Positions 1 to 12,249 are shown, counted from the stretch's first letter. The stretch: 64,000 bases of DNA from Manihot esculenta (GCF_001659605.2 NC_035170.2:13682502-13746501); one strand, 5' to 3'. The notes: generated by a model from the letters alone, not told the origin. Program-made: numbers and translations.

Positions 1-1645
1 TCCTGTACTTCAAATGCTGCATAGCGCAATTATTCAATGACGCAAAAAGAACTCCTGGCTGTGGTGTTTGCTTTAGAAAAGTCTTGGTCATACCTTCTTG
101 GCATAAAAGTAATCATATTTTCAGATCATATAGCATTGTAATACTTGATCAAGAAAAAGGAGGCCAAACCAAGACTCATCCACTGGATATTACTCTTGCA
201 AGAGCTTAATCTGGAAATCTGAGATAAGAAGGGAAAAAGAAAGTTTTGTGGCTGATCACTTAAGTCGCCTGCCATAAAGTTGGAGCCATGTCCAATCAAT
301 GAAGCCTTCCCCGATGAGCAACTGTTTGCTGTACAGTCTGCCTCCCTGTGGTATGCTGACCTAGTTAACTACCTGGCTACTGGCGATTTGCCCTTTGATT
401 TGCCCAAACATGGAAAGGATAAAGTAAAGAGCAATGCAAAGTACTACATCTGGGATGAGCCCTACCTATAGAAGCATTATTCTAACCAAGTAATCAGGAG
501 ATGCATCCTAGATCAAGAGATAGCTTCAGTCTTAGCCTTCTACCATTTACTCGGTTGTGGGGGACACTTTGGTCCATACAAGACAGCCCAAAAAATTCCT
601 TGAGTATGGTTTATTTTGGCCTAACATATTCCGTGATGCTTATTTATTTTGCAGGTCATGTACCATGTGCCAAAAATCTGGAAATCTAAGCAGCCGAAAC
701 CAAATGCCACAAACACCTATTATGGTCTACGAAATCTTTGACATTTGAGGGATAGACTTCATAGGACCATTCCCACTATCTTTTGGATACACTTACATAA
801 TTCTTGCCGTAGATTATGTGTCCAAATAGATAAAAGCTAAAGCAATCAAAACAGATGACATCAAGGTAGTGGTGGAATTTGTAAAGACTTACATCTTTTC
901 CAGGTGTGGCTTGCCTAAGGCAATTATTAGTGATTGAGGAACACACTTTTGCAACAAAGTGATGGATACCCTTCTCAAGAAATATCATGTTATCCATAGA
1001 ACATTCACTGCATACCATCCTCAAAATAACGGGCAAGCTAAAGTGTCAAACAAAGAGATCAAAGCCATTCTGAAAAAAATAGTTTGCCCAAACTGCAAAG
1101 ACTGAAGTGTGCACCTTGACGATGCCTTATGGCCATACCGAATAGCATATAAGACACTCATAGGGATGTCCCCATACCGGTTGGTTTACAAAAAAGCGTG
1201 TCACCTACCTGTTGAGCTAGAACATAAAGCCTGCTGTGTAGTCAAAAGTTGCAATCTTAGTATTGATGAGGCCAGTTCATACAGGAAGTTACAACTTCAA
1301 GAATTGGAAGAGTTAAGACGTGATGCATATGACATTTCCTGGAATCATAAGGCCAAAACTAAATTCTTCCATGACAACCATATTTCTAGGAAGCAGTTTA
1401 ATGTTGATGATAAGATTTTACTTTTTGATTCACATTTAAAGCTATTTTCAGGAAAAATGCAGTCCTGTTGGATCAAACCCTTTATCATTGAGCACATTTT
1501 TCCCCATGGTGCAGTGGAAGTTCGAAGTTTGGATACAGGGAAAATTTTTAAAGTCAACGGACACTGCCTGAAGCCATATTATGAAGGGTTTATTGTTCAA
1601 GTTGTTGAAGACATCCCTCTGAATAACCTCTTTCCCTCAGTTTGA
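1..1645 (+). pseudogene. Athila-type pol remnant: RNase H end plus integrase
   Basis: Bases 1-270 encode, through several stops, the C-terminal part of a Ty3 RNase H (the ELLAVVFALEK and FSDH blocks are readable). From 280 on come integrase pieces: an HHCC zinc-binding region (about 540-680, ending CRSCTMCQ), then a DDE core with D in GIDF near 752, D near 933 and E in the SNKEIK block near 1050. The long open C-terminal piece is 1109-1645 (178 aa). Premature stops include TAG at 469-471, TGA at 746-748, TGA at about 935 directly after the second catalytic Asp, and TGA near 1102. It once integrated element cDNA into host chromosomes; this copy cannot make a full protein. Confidence 0.8.
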
Positions 1646-1897
1646 TCAAATTAGGATAGTCCAGCTTGCAACTTTAAACCGGGGTGCTTACTGGGAGGCA
1701 ATCCAATGGGAGATGATTTGCCCAAACCAACTGGGCAAATCACCAAACCAGACGACAATGAGACTGCATTTATTACCAAGGGCAAACCACTTTCCCCTAT
1801 CATTTTAAATTATTTTCTTTTATTTTCCTTACTTACGCTCCTGTTCTCTTACCTTCTTCACCAAGTTTTCTCTCAGGAAAACACACTTCTCCCATAA

Positions 1898-3424
1898 ATG
1901 AGCATGGTGCGAACCAAGATGATGGCCGCTACTAGACTAGGCCAATGGCGTCGCCTAGGCCTTCCCAAATTGGTGCACGAACCCATGGACAGTGATGATG
2001 AACCAATCGTCAATCCTCCACCCATGGTAGATATTACCACCAAAACTGGGTCAACGGCTGAACTGTCTCTAAACACTTCATCGCCACAACCGCCGGTCAC
2101 CAACACCTATAAACGCCGGCCACGGGCACCGTCCACAGTGCCGCAATCTGCACTAGAAGCTGGCAGCACAGAGACACAATGGGACATGCCATCACCATCA
2201 CTTCCTCCCTCGGCCAAGCTTGGACATAAGTTCCCTGCACTAACGCCATCACCCAGGCGCCCCAGTACTAGGCATCGCATCAATTCCTCACCCAGTGGGC
2301 CAATCACAACTTCTAAAGAACACAGCACCCCCAGCTCCAACTACGATGTGCCCAAGTCACCATCTACAGGTCATGCCTCAAAAGCTTTGGTTTTTGATAA
2401 ATAGACCAAACGCACCAGTGTACGAGACCATCTCCTCCCTCCCTTATATACTAGGTAAGTTTCTACATTTAGACACACTTCATACATTGGGTAATCAGGA
2501 AGAGGTAGATACTCTTATCGATGGCTTGGCTGGGGACCATTCTTTCACCTGCGCATGCCTACCTTTATAGAACTAGTTCATGAGTTCTTTTGCACCTTCT
2601 TCTTTGATAAAACTACTATGCTCACTGTCCACACACCAGACATAGTTAGTTTTTGGCTAATAGGAGACCGATTTCAAATGTTTATGGCTGAGTTTAATTC
2701 TGCATTGGGATTTGACTCCCAAAATGCTCTATGTGATTTCCCTTTTGATTTTGATGCTGTTGTTGTATATTCTAAACTCTGTAATAGCCCTCTTGATGCA
2801 TAACTGCCCAATAAATCCAAAGAATTGTTTTTATACAATCCTTGTTTAAAATACTTGCATAGATTTTTTGCCTACACTTGTTCTGGATGCAAGGACGCGT
2901 CAAATATTTTAACCAAAACTGAACTATATTTTCTTTGGTGCATGGTGTTTAAGAGAAAGCTTAACTTTGAATTATGGTTTGCCACCCAAATTTTTGGAAT
3001 TCTGTTTTATCACCATCCCCTCATTCTTGGCCATGTTATGACTCTGCTTGCTGTTAATCTGAACATTTTTTATCCTAGGCAGACTGGCCTTCACCATACC
3101 AATGAACCAATCCCTCTGGATTTGCGTGTCTTAGATGACATGGGGTTGCTTTGCAAGGTTGGTTGTGTTTTCTCTCTGACACCTGCAAGACCTATGGTGC
3201 CACACCATGAGCGTGTGTTTCAGAAGAATATAGCAAAACAAGCAGAAGCATCCCAAGCCATAGCTCCACCAGCAGCAGACCCAGTAGAAGCACCAACTGG
3301 TGCACCTCCCAATTCCTCTATAGATGCGCAATTGGACAGAATTGAGGCTCATATTCTACATATGGAGGACATATTGCAGCTACTAGTTGATCACTTTCTG
3401 CCTGGAGTCCACCAGCGCCATTGA
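1898..3424 (+). pseudogene. Env-position ORF of the Athila element (putative plant transposon protein-like), broken
   Basis: Three coding pieces follow the integrase: 1898-2404 (168 aa, Pro/Ser/Thr-rich), an overlapping other-frame piece up to about 2570, and 2555-3424, read in one frame with a single internal TAA at 2801-2803. The last piece has aromatic-rich text and ends in a short Gln/Ala/Pro-rich tail followed by a heptad-like segment (LDRIEAHILHMEDILQLL). In plant Athila relatives the ORF at this place is called env-like or a putative plant transposon protein domain; its biochemical role is not established. I see no clear signal peptide or fusion peptide, so a true envelope function is not supported here. 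Breaks: a stop at 2402-2404, a frame change near 2550 and the stop at 2801. Confidence 0.55.
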
Positions 3425-4413
3425 TTTGGCCAATTGATTTGCCCAAATCCACACCCCTGGGAAGTTACTCTCTTGCCTACTTATTTTCTTTTCCATTAAG
3501 GAAACTGTTTAGAATAGGTGTGGGGGTATATTATTGCTGATACCCATTGTTGTATAGACAGTCTTTCAAATATTTCTTTTTGTCTTTTCACACATGCATA
3601 AATTTTTCTTCACACATGCATAGAATTTCACAAATTTTGTTTTACCAAGCATGACAGTCAAATCATAAGAGCCTTTCTCTCATGATGCTATTTGTTTGCC
3701 CACTCTTTAAACCTCTATTGAATCACTTGCAGTGAGTTTCATTTATTTTAAGAGTCTCTTTTTAAATTGAATCTTTTTACTGACAGTGGTTCAGATGGAT
3801 GCCATTAATCAGTAGAAAGTTTAACAAATCTGAAACTATGTGTGATAGGAATGACTGATGCAATGATTGATGCCTTGATTTGCCAAAACCATGATAGTCG
3901 AATCATATAAAAAAAAAAGAGATAAAGAAAGCAGAAAATTTAAAGTGTACAACACAAATCAAAACTTGCTCCACTGGTCAAGGACTATGACTAGAGTTCG
4001 TAGCTACTTGAGCACTGTGACTAACTAAGTAATCAGGGGTGGGTATCACAAATATGCACATTTGCGTAAAAAAGTTGATGACTTTTTCAAGCAAGAATAA
4101 AGTGCTTAAAGCTGAATATATGCTAAAATAGTAAGGGCAAGTTGTGCTAAAAGCTGCATAGTCAAACCAAAGAAAATTCGTACATGAATGGAAATATAAA
4201 TTCACTCTCTCTTTCAAGGAAGGCAATCACTATCAATAAATAGAAACAAGGAAGAGAGGGATAACCTTAATACATGTACACAACATTGTGATGCTTCAGT
4301 TTAGGTGTCTAAGGTGGCAAACTAAGTGGTCATAAGGACCAAAATAGAGAAGGGTTTGATTGACTAGATTGTCTTATGCTTGAGGACAAGCAAAAATTTA
4401 GGTGTGGGGTATT
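3425..4413 (+). other. Athila 3' UTR with two polypurine-tract-like sites
   Basis: This is non-coding. A purine-rich GGTGTGGGGGT occurs near 3518 and a second, GGTGTGGGGT at 4401-4410, lies directly before the 3' LTR; the second is the expected plus-strand primer. The motif ATTTGCCC recurs at 1716-1740, 3428-3447 and 4669-4704, spreading over the internal region and the LTR. A short direct repeat (CATGA-AGTC-AATCAT) occurs near 3650 and 3889. Confidence 0.5.
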
Positions 4414-5812
4414 TGATTAAATATAATTTAAACATATTTTTCATACTATTCTTAGTACTTAATCAAGTATTTTTTTAGCTAATTTTATAATTTTGACCAT
4501 GTTTTGTAGAAAAGCAAAAAGAGAAAAAGATTTGATGAAAAACATCTTAAAAGCACTGAAACTGACTTGACGAGTCGATTTGGACAAACCTTCCATATGA
4601 TTATACTGCACAGAAGCTAGGAACTGCCCAGACTTGCAGGCTAAGTAAAACATTTTTAGACAGTGATTTGCCCATTCGATTTGCCCAAACCATCTGGGCA
4701 AATCAACAGATAACACAGAATCAAACTGTGAGTGGGAAAAAAACTCTAGATTTGAAAATAAAGACTAGGCCTTCTCAATTAAAAGCTGCGGGACCACGCG
4801 AAATCTCCTCAAATAATGTAGCACCAAGTCTTCTTTAAATTAAGGAATTCTATTCTTGAAGAAACACATTAAAGGAAGGAATCCTAATTCAAAATAAAGA
4901 AGAAATACTATTCCAAAAAAGACTTTGCTAGGGTTAAGCGCCTATATAAGCCAAGCATTGTGGACATCTGATGATCATCTCTCCAGCACCGAATCTGTTT
5001 CTTCACTTCTCTTCTCTTTTTTATTTTCTTTGAAAGTCATGAGCGGCTAAATACTTTATTTCTAGTTGAAGTTAGGGTGAAATTTCAGTATCTACATGAA
5101 TTGGGATATCTAAATTCAATTTTTCATATTTTATTCTTCAATATTTATGCAAATTTTGTTCTTCATATTATTATTACTTTGTTATTTAATCAATAGGGCT
5201 CATTTTTCTTTATTTCAAAGTAATATATGGTTAGTTTGAATACTTGAAATCCGTAATTGCTTAGGTTATTCAAACACAAGTAACAATTAGTGTAACAACT
5301 AAGAAGTTGCATAATCTAACTCAAACTCACCACGCGACTGGTCAGTTAGAATTAGGACTCTCTAATACTTAAAGCAGCTGATAAATTAAAATCCCAAAGA
5401 CGTTCTTTGGGCGATTTTTTAGCTAGAAGTTAATTAACGAACGTTTCCTAATTAATTTAAAACCTAAGGAGAGATTGGTTATGTGGAGCATCTTTCATAA
5501 CTATAACTAATTTATTAAAGCGAATAAAAGTATTTTTGTATCGATAATCAATTTCCAAACTGAAATGGACCTACACTTCAATTAGAACTTGTTTATATTG
5601 ATTTATTTCTCTTTTAATTATCGTTTTCTTTAATTTCTTTGATTTTAACTCATCATCAAAAACTCCTTTTTTATTTTTATTATTTATTTTTCTTAGTTAT
5701 TGTTTAAAAATTCTTAGTATCAATTCCCTATGGATTTAATTCTATTCTCCCTATACACAATTCATAATTATTGATTTTTAATATGTTATTTTTGGTGGCT
5801 TCGACACCCATA
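4414..5812 (+). repeat. 3' LTR of the Athila-type element
   Basis: It begins TGATTAAATA right after the polypurine tract at 4401-4410. A TATA box (CGCCTATATAAGCC) lies near 4940-4953, as expected at the end of U3. The right boundary (...CGACACCCATA, about 5812) is inferred from the point where LTR E sequence resumes; no second LTR copy is in the window to confirm it. Confidence 0.55.
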
Positions 5813-6161
5813 AATAAGCATGCTTAAAATAATAGTTCATTTTATTTCTATTCAGCTCTCACTAATGCAACCCTAGCTCTAACATAGTTATCCCACTACA
5901 AGTCTCTACGGTCTCCCAGTGCGATCCTACACAAATGAATTTAAATGAGGGACCAAACATAAGTTTTACAATACTTAACACTATCACAAGAGACCCCTAA
6001 GAATATAGAGAACATGTAGAAAACGAGATAAAAATGGCTGGACATGGGACTTTTAGCTGTAGGTTCGACGGCCTAAAGTCCCCTTATAGATCCGAAGGTC
6101 AAACTTTTTGAGGCAGATTAGGCGGCCAAAAGGCAGCCTTCATAGGCAGGTTCAGCGGCTG
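5813..6161 (-). repeat. LTR fragment E, left piece (divergent Tekay-like LTR, minus orientation)
   Basis: It is alignable by eye to the U5-side part of the other chromovirus LTRs: the run from CTCTACGGTCTCCC at about 5908 through ...AATGAGGGACC matches the reverse complement of 17095-17150. It is cut on the left by the Athila element and on the right by element A. The last five bases GGCTG (6157-6161) are the target-site duplication of A and continue into 14788-15507. Confidence 0.65.
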
Positions 6162-8479
6162 TGTAACGATCCGAAAACCGGACCGCTATCGGCGCTAGGA
6201 TCCAGATCGGCTTAAGGCCGCCGGGACCCGTAGCAAGCCTAACATACAACCTGTATACCTGTTTAATCCCATACATGATCAACATATACATAAAAATTTG
6301 AACTTTTCTCATTCATTTACCAACTCAACCTGTGCATGCACAACTCATAAGAATAATCATCAACCCCACATTGGAGTCCTCATCAATGCTCCAATGGGGT
6401 GACATAACATGATAAAAGTTTGGTTTACATAAAACATAATTATACTATTACATTTGAAAGATCATGTATCACAAGGGATTAACATACAAACTAGGGTCAA
6501 GCACAACTCTAATCCTCAATAACATCATTATATTACATAACTGTTCAATACTATACTTTACATTTCATCATTCTCATGTCAACTTCTAACTATTACATAG
6601 ACATGACTTTACTCTAGCTGACCTCCTGGTCTATCACGTACCTGCAAACCTAGGGGATTAAGGGAATGGGGTGAGCTACTAGAGCCCAGTGAGCAGAATA
6701 ATAAAACATTATATTTAAAGTTCATGCTTTCATGGAATGCATCACATCACAAACAAATCACATCAAGGATGAACTTGTCACCATTTAGCCCTCTACACAG
6801 TGTAACCATGCCAGGGGCGTAGTGCAGGCACACCTGGACTTCCATATCATATCATACATATCCAATCGTGCCGGGGGCGTAGTGCAGGCCACACCCGGAC
6901 TTTCTCTTACATAGTGCCAGGGGCATAGTGCAGGCACGCCTGGACTTCCATATCATATCATCATTATATCATGTCCTAACATATGAGGGCTAATGGATCA
7001 TTCAACATTCATCCATATCAACATCATAATATGCAATGCAATATATTCGTGAATTCTAATGCAAGCATCCTAATATATCTCATGGCATTCATGATGCGTG
7101 AATCATGCTAAAACTTTCAATATTTACTTTGAAACATAAAGAGTCGTTCTACTCACCTTAGGCTAGCTCTGACAAGACTCTGAAGCAGCTGACTCACTGC
7201 TGGGGTCCTCGGTTCCTCGGGTCCGAACCTACATAGATGGACTCAAATGAGGGGCCAAACATACATGAACATGACTCCAAAATACTCCCCAAAAACCCCC
7301 CCTAAAACACCTTAAATAATCATAGAAATCATGCAAAGGAAGGTTGGACAGGGCACTTTCGGCGGCAGGTTCGGCGGCCGAAAGTCCCTCCAGAGACGAA
7401 AGTCATGCACCTTCGGCGGCACTTTCGGCGGCCGAAGGTTCCTTCCAGAGACGAAACTCATGCATGTTCGGCGGCACCTTTGGCGGCCGAAACTCCCTTT
7501 CAGACCCGAAAGTCCACTTTCGGGGGCAGGGTTCAGCAGCCAAATACTTGCCTCCACAGGCAGGTTCGGCGGCCGAAAGTCCCTTCGGCTGCCGAACCTG
7601 AGTTCTTCCAAAGGGCAGAACTCAGCCTCCTTCATGCACATTTGCCTCCCAAACCATACAACTCAAATACAACACTTCCACAACATGCATACACACATGC
7701 ATAAGCTCCTAGGGGCTTCAAACTATCCTAAACCCCAACTACAACACATCAAACATACAAAAAAAACAACCCACATTGCTCAAAAACTTAACATAAACCC
7801 ATAAACTCAATAATAACCTAAACATGCATTTCTACCCCATAAATCTTCATAAAACTCGTTTAAAACATACAAGGAAGGTTGGATCTAAGCTTACCTCTTG
7901 AAGATCGAGAGGAAAGACGGTCCAACTCGGAGATGGGGGAGATCTAACTCCTTGGGTCTCCAAGCCCCAAAACTTGTTCTTTTTGCTCAAATATCTTCAA
8001 ACCAAGATAAAGACTTGTTAAAACTTAAAGGATTCGACGAAAATCATAAAAAACAACCATGGGAGAGCATGGACTCACCGTTGGTCGAAAATGGGGAGAA
8101 AGCTCGCCCGTTTCGGCCATGGAGCCCTTATATAGGGGTTGGCTAGATCACCCTTCGGCAGCCTAAAGTGCCTCCAAAACTCATGCAAGTTCGGCGGTCG
8201 AACATGAGGTTCGACAGCCGAACCTGAGCCACTTTCGGAAGCCTAACTTGCCCCCTAAACTATCCCACGTTCGGCGGCCGAACTTGAGGTTCGGCGGCCG
8301 AACCTGGAAATGCCTCCATGGTCTTTTTCATTCAAAACTCAATTTCTTTCTTACTTAAAACCATAAAATACATTAACTCATTTTATAAAAACATGGTTTT
8401 ACCCTTCTAGAGGTCTTCGACATCCGAGATTCCACCGGACGGTAGGAATTCCGATACCGGAGTCTAGCCGGGTATTACA
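6162..8479 (-). repeat. 3' LTR of element A
   Basis: On the minus strand it runs TGTAATACCC...CGTTACA. It is a near-identical partner of 12543-14782. A TATA box sits at 8127-8136 (CCCTTATATA on plus). Clusters of TTCGGCGGCCGAA palindromes occur at about 7360-7600 and 8155-8310. Imperfect 45-62-bp repeats with TGCCAGGGGCGTAG lie at about 6809-6960. The segment at about 8185-8265 is lacking in the partner LTR. The antisense-looking ORFs here come from the palindromic GC-rich repeats, not from genes. Confidence 0.92.
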
Positions 8480-8495
8480 TTCTCTCCCCCTTAAG
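8480..8495 (-). promoter_or_regulatory. Polypurine tract of element A
   Basis: The minus strand reads CTTAAGGGGGAGAGAA immediately upstream of the 3' LTR. This RNase H-resistant primer for plus-strand DNA synthesis is of the form usual in Tekay/Del elements. Confidence 0.85.
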
Positions 8496-8577
8496 AACAT
8501 TCGTCCCCGAATGTTCACCAAACAACACATGCATAACATAAAACATGAATATACAAGAAAAACACATAATACTAACC

Positions 8578-8826
8578 TTAGAAGAGATGAGGATATTGCT
8601 GGAGCATGGACTCCCGTGTCTCCCAGGTACACTCCTCGACGTTGTGGTGATTCCAAAGGACTTTCACTATCGGGATTTCCTTGTTCCTTAGCTTTCTGAT
8701 CTGGGTGTCTAGGATCCGTACTGGCTGCTCAACATAGGTGAGATCTTCTTGGATCTCCACTTCAGGCTCACTAAGAACCTTGCCCGGATCTGACACAAAC
8801 TTTCTTAACACCTCACTACTGGTCTT
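8578..8826 (-). pseudogene. Chromodomain-containing integrase C-terminus of element A
   Basis: The 77-aa minus-strand frame contains the post-integrase linker (SDPGKV...) and a chromodomain-like end (VLWNHHNVEECTWE, then the closing helix to YPHLF). In chromoviruses this module targets integration to heterochromatin marks. It is fused almost directly to the end of the RNase H at about 8826; the whole HHCC/DDE integrase is absent, and the fusion changes frame, so no hybrid protein results. Confidence 0.75.
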
Positions 8827-10350
8827 CTCTCTGCTGAAATATGGGACAAACTGCCAAGTGATTTCCGGCTTAGGGCGTCTGCCACAACATTCGCCTTACC
8901 CGGATGGTACTGGATCTTGCAATCATAGTCACTAAGCAGTTCTACCCATCTCCTTTGCCTCAGATTCAACTCCCTCTGACTCAAGATGTACTGCAGGCTC
9001 TTATGATCTGTAAAGATCTCACATTTTACCCCATAAAGGTAATGCCTCTACATCTTGAGTGCAAAGATCACCGCTGCCATTTCTAGGTCATGTGTAGGGT
9101 AATTCAACTCGTGCTTCTTCAGCTGCCTAGAAGCATAAGCAATTACCCTTTCATTCTGCATCAGCACACAACCCAGTCCCACACGGGACGCATCACAGAA
9201 AATCATGAAGTCTTCATTACTAGTTGGCAGAGCTAACACCGGTGCCGACGTCAACCTCTTATTGAGCTCCTCAAAGCTTTCTTCATATTGGTCAGTCCAT
9301 ACAAACCTCTGGTTCTTCTTGGTTAGTTTGGTCATAAGGGCTGCAATCTTGGAGAAGTCCTGAACGAACCTCCTGTAGCAACCTGCCAAACCCAAGAAGC
9401 TCTTAATCTCTGTCACTGTAGTGGGTCTAGGCCAGTTAGCTACAGCTTCCACTTTCTTGGGGTCCATTTCTATTCCATTTTCTGACACAACATGCCCCAA
9501 GAAAGAGATGCTCCTTAGCCAGAACTCACACTTGGAGAACTTGGCATACAAGCCATGTTCCCTCAAGGTCTGCAAGACTATCCTCAGATGATGGGCATGC
9601 TCCTCTGCATTCCTGGAATACACTAAGATATCATCTATGAAGACAATAACAAAGTGATCCAGGTACTGGCTAAACACTCTGTTCATGAGATCCATGAATG
9701 CTGCAAGGGCATTGGTCAACCCGAACGGCATTACTAGGAACTCATAGTGCCCATATCTGGTCCTGAATGCTATCTTCGGCACATCTTCTTCTCTTATCCT
9801 CAGCTGATGGTACCCGGATCTCATATCTATCTTGGAGAAACAACCTGCTCCTGCTGGCTGGTCGAATAGATCATCGATCCTTGGCAACGGGTACTTATTC
9901 TTGGTAGTGACTTTGTTCAACTGCCTGTAGTCGATACAAAGTCTAAGGGTTCCATCTTTCTTTCTCACAAACAGCACTGGAGCACCCCAAGGTGAGGTAC
10001 TCGGTCGGATGAAGCCCTTATCTACCAGCTCTTGCAACTGCTCCTTAAGCTCCTTCAATTCTGCTGGTGCCATCCTGTAAGGAGGGATAGAGATCGGTCT
10101 AGTTCCAGGCATCAATTCAATTTCGAACTCTATCTCCCTAGTAGGTGGTAAACCTAGCAGCTCGTCTGGGAAAACATCTAAAAACTCTGACCACGGGCAC
10201 TGAGGCGGGTTCTCTGACATGACTATCCAGCTCTCTCACATGAGCTAGAAAACCCTGACAACCCCTCCTGAGCAGCCTACGAGCCTGTAGAGCTGATATC
10301 AAACCTCTAGGTGTACCCCTTCTGTCTCCTCTGAACCTTTGACCCATCCT
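8827..10350 (-). pseudogene. Pol of element A: reverse transcriptase and RNase H
   Basis: The main open piece is 9048-10220 (390 aa). RT blocks are in order: [29 protein letters not shown], the FIDDILVYS catalytic motif, and [10 protein letters not shown]. RNase H starts at about [10 protein letters not shown] with the downstream [13 protein letters not shown] block. A stop (TGG to TAG) directly after LKM, at about 9045-9047, cuts the RNase H; its rest is readable down to about 8830. Upstream, around 10205 and 10320, frame changes separate pol from the protease frame. Catalytic Asp pair intact, protein not translatable as a whole. Confidence 0.88.
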
Positions 10351-11362
10351 GACATCTGAACCTGACTACCTTGTCCCTGCAGTCCAAGGTAGCACCATGG
10401 GTAGATAGCCAATCCATCCCTAGAATGACGTCAAAATCTATCAAATCTAGAACCACAAGGTCGGCTGAAAGGCATCTTCCCTCAACAAAAACTCTACTAC
10501 ACTGGCAGACTGACTCTGCCACTGACGGGTCACACTTAGGTCCACTGACCCATAGGGGACACTCTAACCCAGAGACCATCAACCTCAACCTCTCGACGGC
10601 CCTCGGAGCAATAAAAGAATGCGATGCACCAGGGTCCATTAAGGCATAAACATCTGAACAACCAATGATGAGATTACCTGACACCACTGTGTTTGATGCA
10701 TTTGCCTCCTGCTGAGTCATGGTGAAGATCCGTGCTGGAGCTGATGGACCTTCACCCCTGAAACCCGCTGAAGAAGAGGCTGCCCCTCTCCCTCTGCCTC
10801 TGCCACTAGCCTGAGTCGCGGCTGGAGCTGCTGGCTGAGCTACACTACCAGAAGCTGTCTGCTGGGACTGTGGCACAAAAGCTGCTCTAGGACACTCCCG
10901 TGCCATGTGTCCCTCCTGCCCACATCTGAAGCAGGCTGTCGTCCCAAACCGACATACTCCCTTGTGCGGCTTCCCACACTTCATGCATACTGCATTATCT
11001 GCACCTGAGCTCGAGCCACTTCCTAATCCCAGACCTGACTTGATCTTGCTCCAGAACTTGTTCTTCTTGGACTTCATGTGGCCTCTGTCCCACTTCTTAC
11101 TGCTTGAAGCTGCTGAACTCAAAGAAGAAGGGTCCAACTTTCCCCCACCTGGGGTCTTGGAACCAGAAGACTGTGCCACTGACTGCTTAACTCTTCCCTC
11201 GATTATGGCACTAGCCTCCATCCTCCGGGTCATATCCACTATGGCATGGAAACTCTCCCTCTCTGCTGACTGGATCAAGGAGGAATACCTGGAATGGAGC
11301 CTCATGATATACCTCCTTGACTTCTTCTGATCTGTGTCCAGATTTTTCCCGGCAAACGGCAA
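10307..11362 (-). pseudogene. Gag C-terminus and aspartic protease of element A
   Basis: This 351-aa frame holds the end of the gag core (YIMRLHSRYSSLI block), a Ser/Lys-rich linker, an unusual double Cys cluster (CMKCGKPHKGVC followed by the CCHC knuckle CFRCGQEGHMAREC), a Gly/Arg-rich stretch, and a retropepsin with DPGASHSFI in place of the usual D-T/S-G and the ILGMDWL flap-end motif. DPGA is a known variant in plant Ty3 elements. The frame ends in a shifted tail (about 10320). Confidence 0.85.
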
Positions 11363-11367
11363 TAGCT

Positions 11368-12249
11368 CTAAAAACTTGTCTGCCTCAACTGCTCAAATTC
11401 AATCATCTTCAACTCCCTTGAACTGTCAGGGAAAGCCCATCCTGCAAACTCATTGGCAAAATCCTCCCATGATAGGCTACCCAACCTCGGGTTCACATAG
11501 TTTTTAAACCACTCTCGGGCCTTCTTACATTTCAGTGTGAACCCAGCCATCTGAATGGCTCTACTGTCATCAGCTCCTATCTCATCTGTAATAATCTTGA
11601 CCTTCCCAAGGTACTCAAATGGGTCATCACCTGTTTCATACTGGGGAGCACCCAGCTTCATGTAATCGGTCATTTTGACCTTGCTCCCTCTAGATGAGCT
11701 AGGCTTAGGTACTTGGGTTTCTGGGACCATGGGTTCTGCTGGTGGTGGAGGAGGTGCAGCATCCCCTGGGTTAGGGTTTGCTGTACCTGGGTAGAAAGAT
11801 GGGGGTGGGTACATAGGGTATTGTGGGTATGGTGTGTACAAAGGTGGGTATGGCATGTGAGAAGGGTAAGGGTTAAAATTGGGGTAATTCAACGTACCTC
11901 CCATCGAATACCCAGGATTCTGTGAAAAAGGTGGGTACTGGGGTGGCTGAACAAATCCCAAGGCCTGAGTGCCTCCTTGAGACTCTCCCATACCCTCCTC
12001 AGACATGCTCACTCCAAGACTGCCATCCCTCCTCTGATCCACATTCATATCATCCCCCACATCTTCTGACATTCCACCTTGAACTGTCCCCCTTCTGCTC
12101 ACATCAAAAGACCTTCTAGGGTCCCTTGACGTTCTCTCCCTGCTAGACCTGCAGGACATTGCCCTAGGCAATGCAGGAGAATGGGCATCCGTGCCCTCGT
12201 CCTGGGGTGGTACTCCAGTCAATCGTGCAGATCGACGAGTTCCTCTCAT
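11368..12249 (-). pseudogene. Gag N-terminal part of element A
   Basis: The start is chosen at 12249 (MRGTRRSARL), because the matching gag of element B begins with the same words; the longer frame to 12345 is leader. Residues 1-160 are low-complexity (Ser/Arg then Pro/Tyr-rich); from about residue 190 the Retrotrans_gag fold is recognisable (KMTDYMKLGAPQYETGDDPFEYL, AREWFKNYVNPRL, WEDFANEFAGWAFPD). Compared with B a stretch of about 40 bases is missing near 11370, which shifts the frame and separates this part from the rest of gag. Confidence 0.85.

Larger units (their letters stand above)
1..5812 (+). mobile_element. Athila-type Ty3/gypsy retrotransposon, 3' part
   Basis: The order on the plus strand is RNase H remnant, integrase, an env-position ORF region, 3' UTR, polypurine tract and 3' LTR. 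The 5' half lies outside the window. An additional ORF between integrase and the 3' LTR, together with the GGTGTGGGGT-type purine tract, is characteristic of the Athila/Tat branch of plant Ty3 elements; the choice of Athila is inference from the env-position ORF. All reading frames carry stops, so the copy is dead. Its right end abuts LTR fragment E, which resumes at about 5813, so it appears to have inserted into E. The partner TSD would be to the left of the window and cannot be checked. Confidence 0.75.

Noticed and set aside
3131..3352. Minus-strand Cys/Trp-rich 73-aa ORF
   Set aside because: Antisense of the env-position ORF of the Athila element.
6809..6960. Regularly spaced short repeats resembling a CRISPR array
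   Set aside because: Units are imperfect, occur once per LTR in all LTR copies, and the window is a plant nuclear sequence.
7312..7804. Overlapping ORFs on both strands with FGGR/RPPN/AAE repeats (also 13693-14119, 16505-17114, 20671-21125, 25083-25692)
   Set aside because: These are translations of the GC-palindrome clusters in LTRs, open in many frames because the repeats are symmetrical; not genes.
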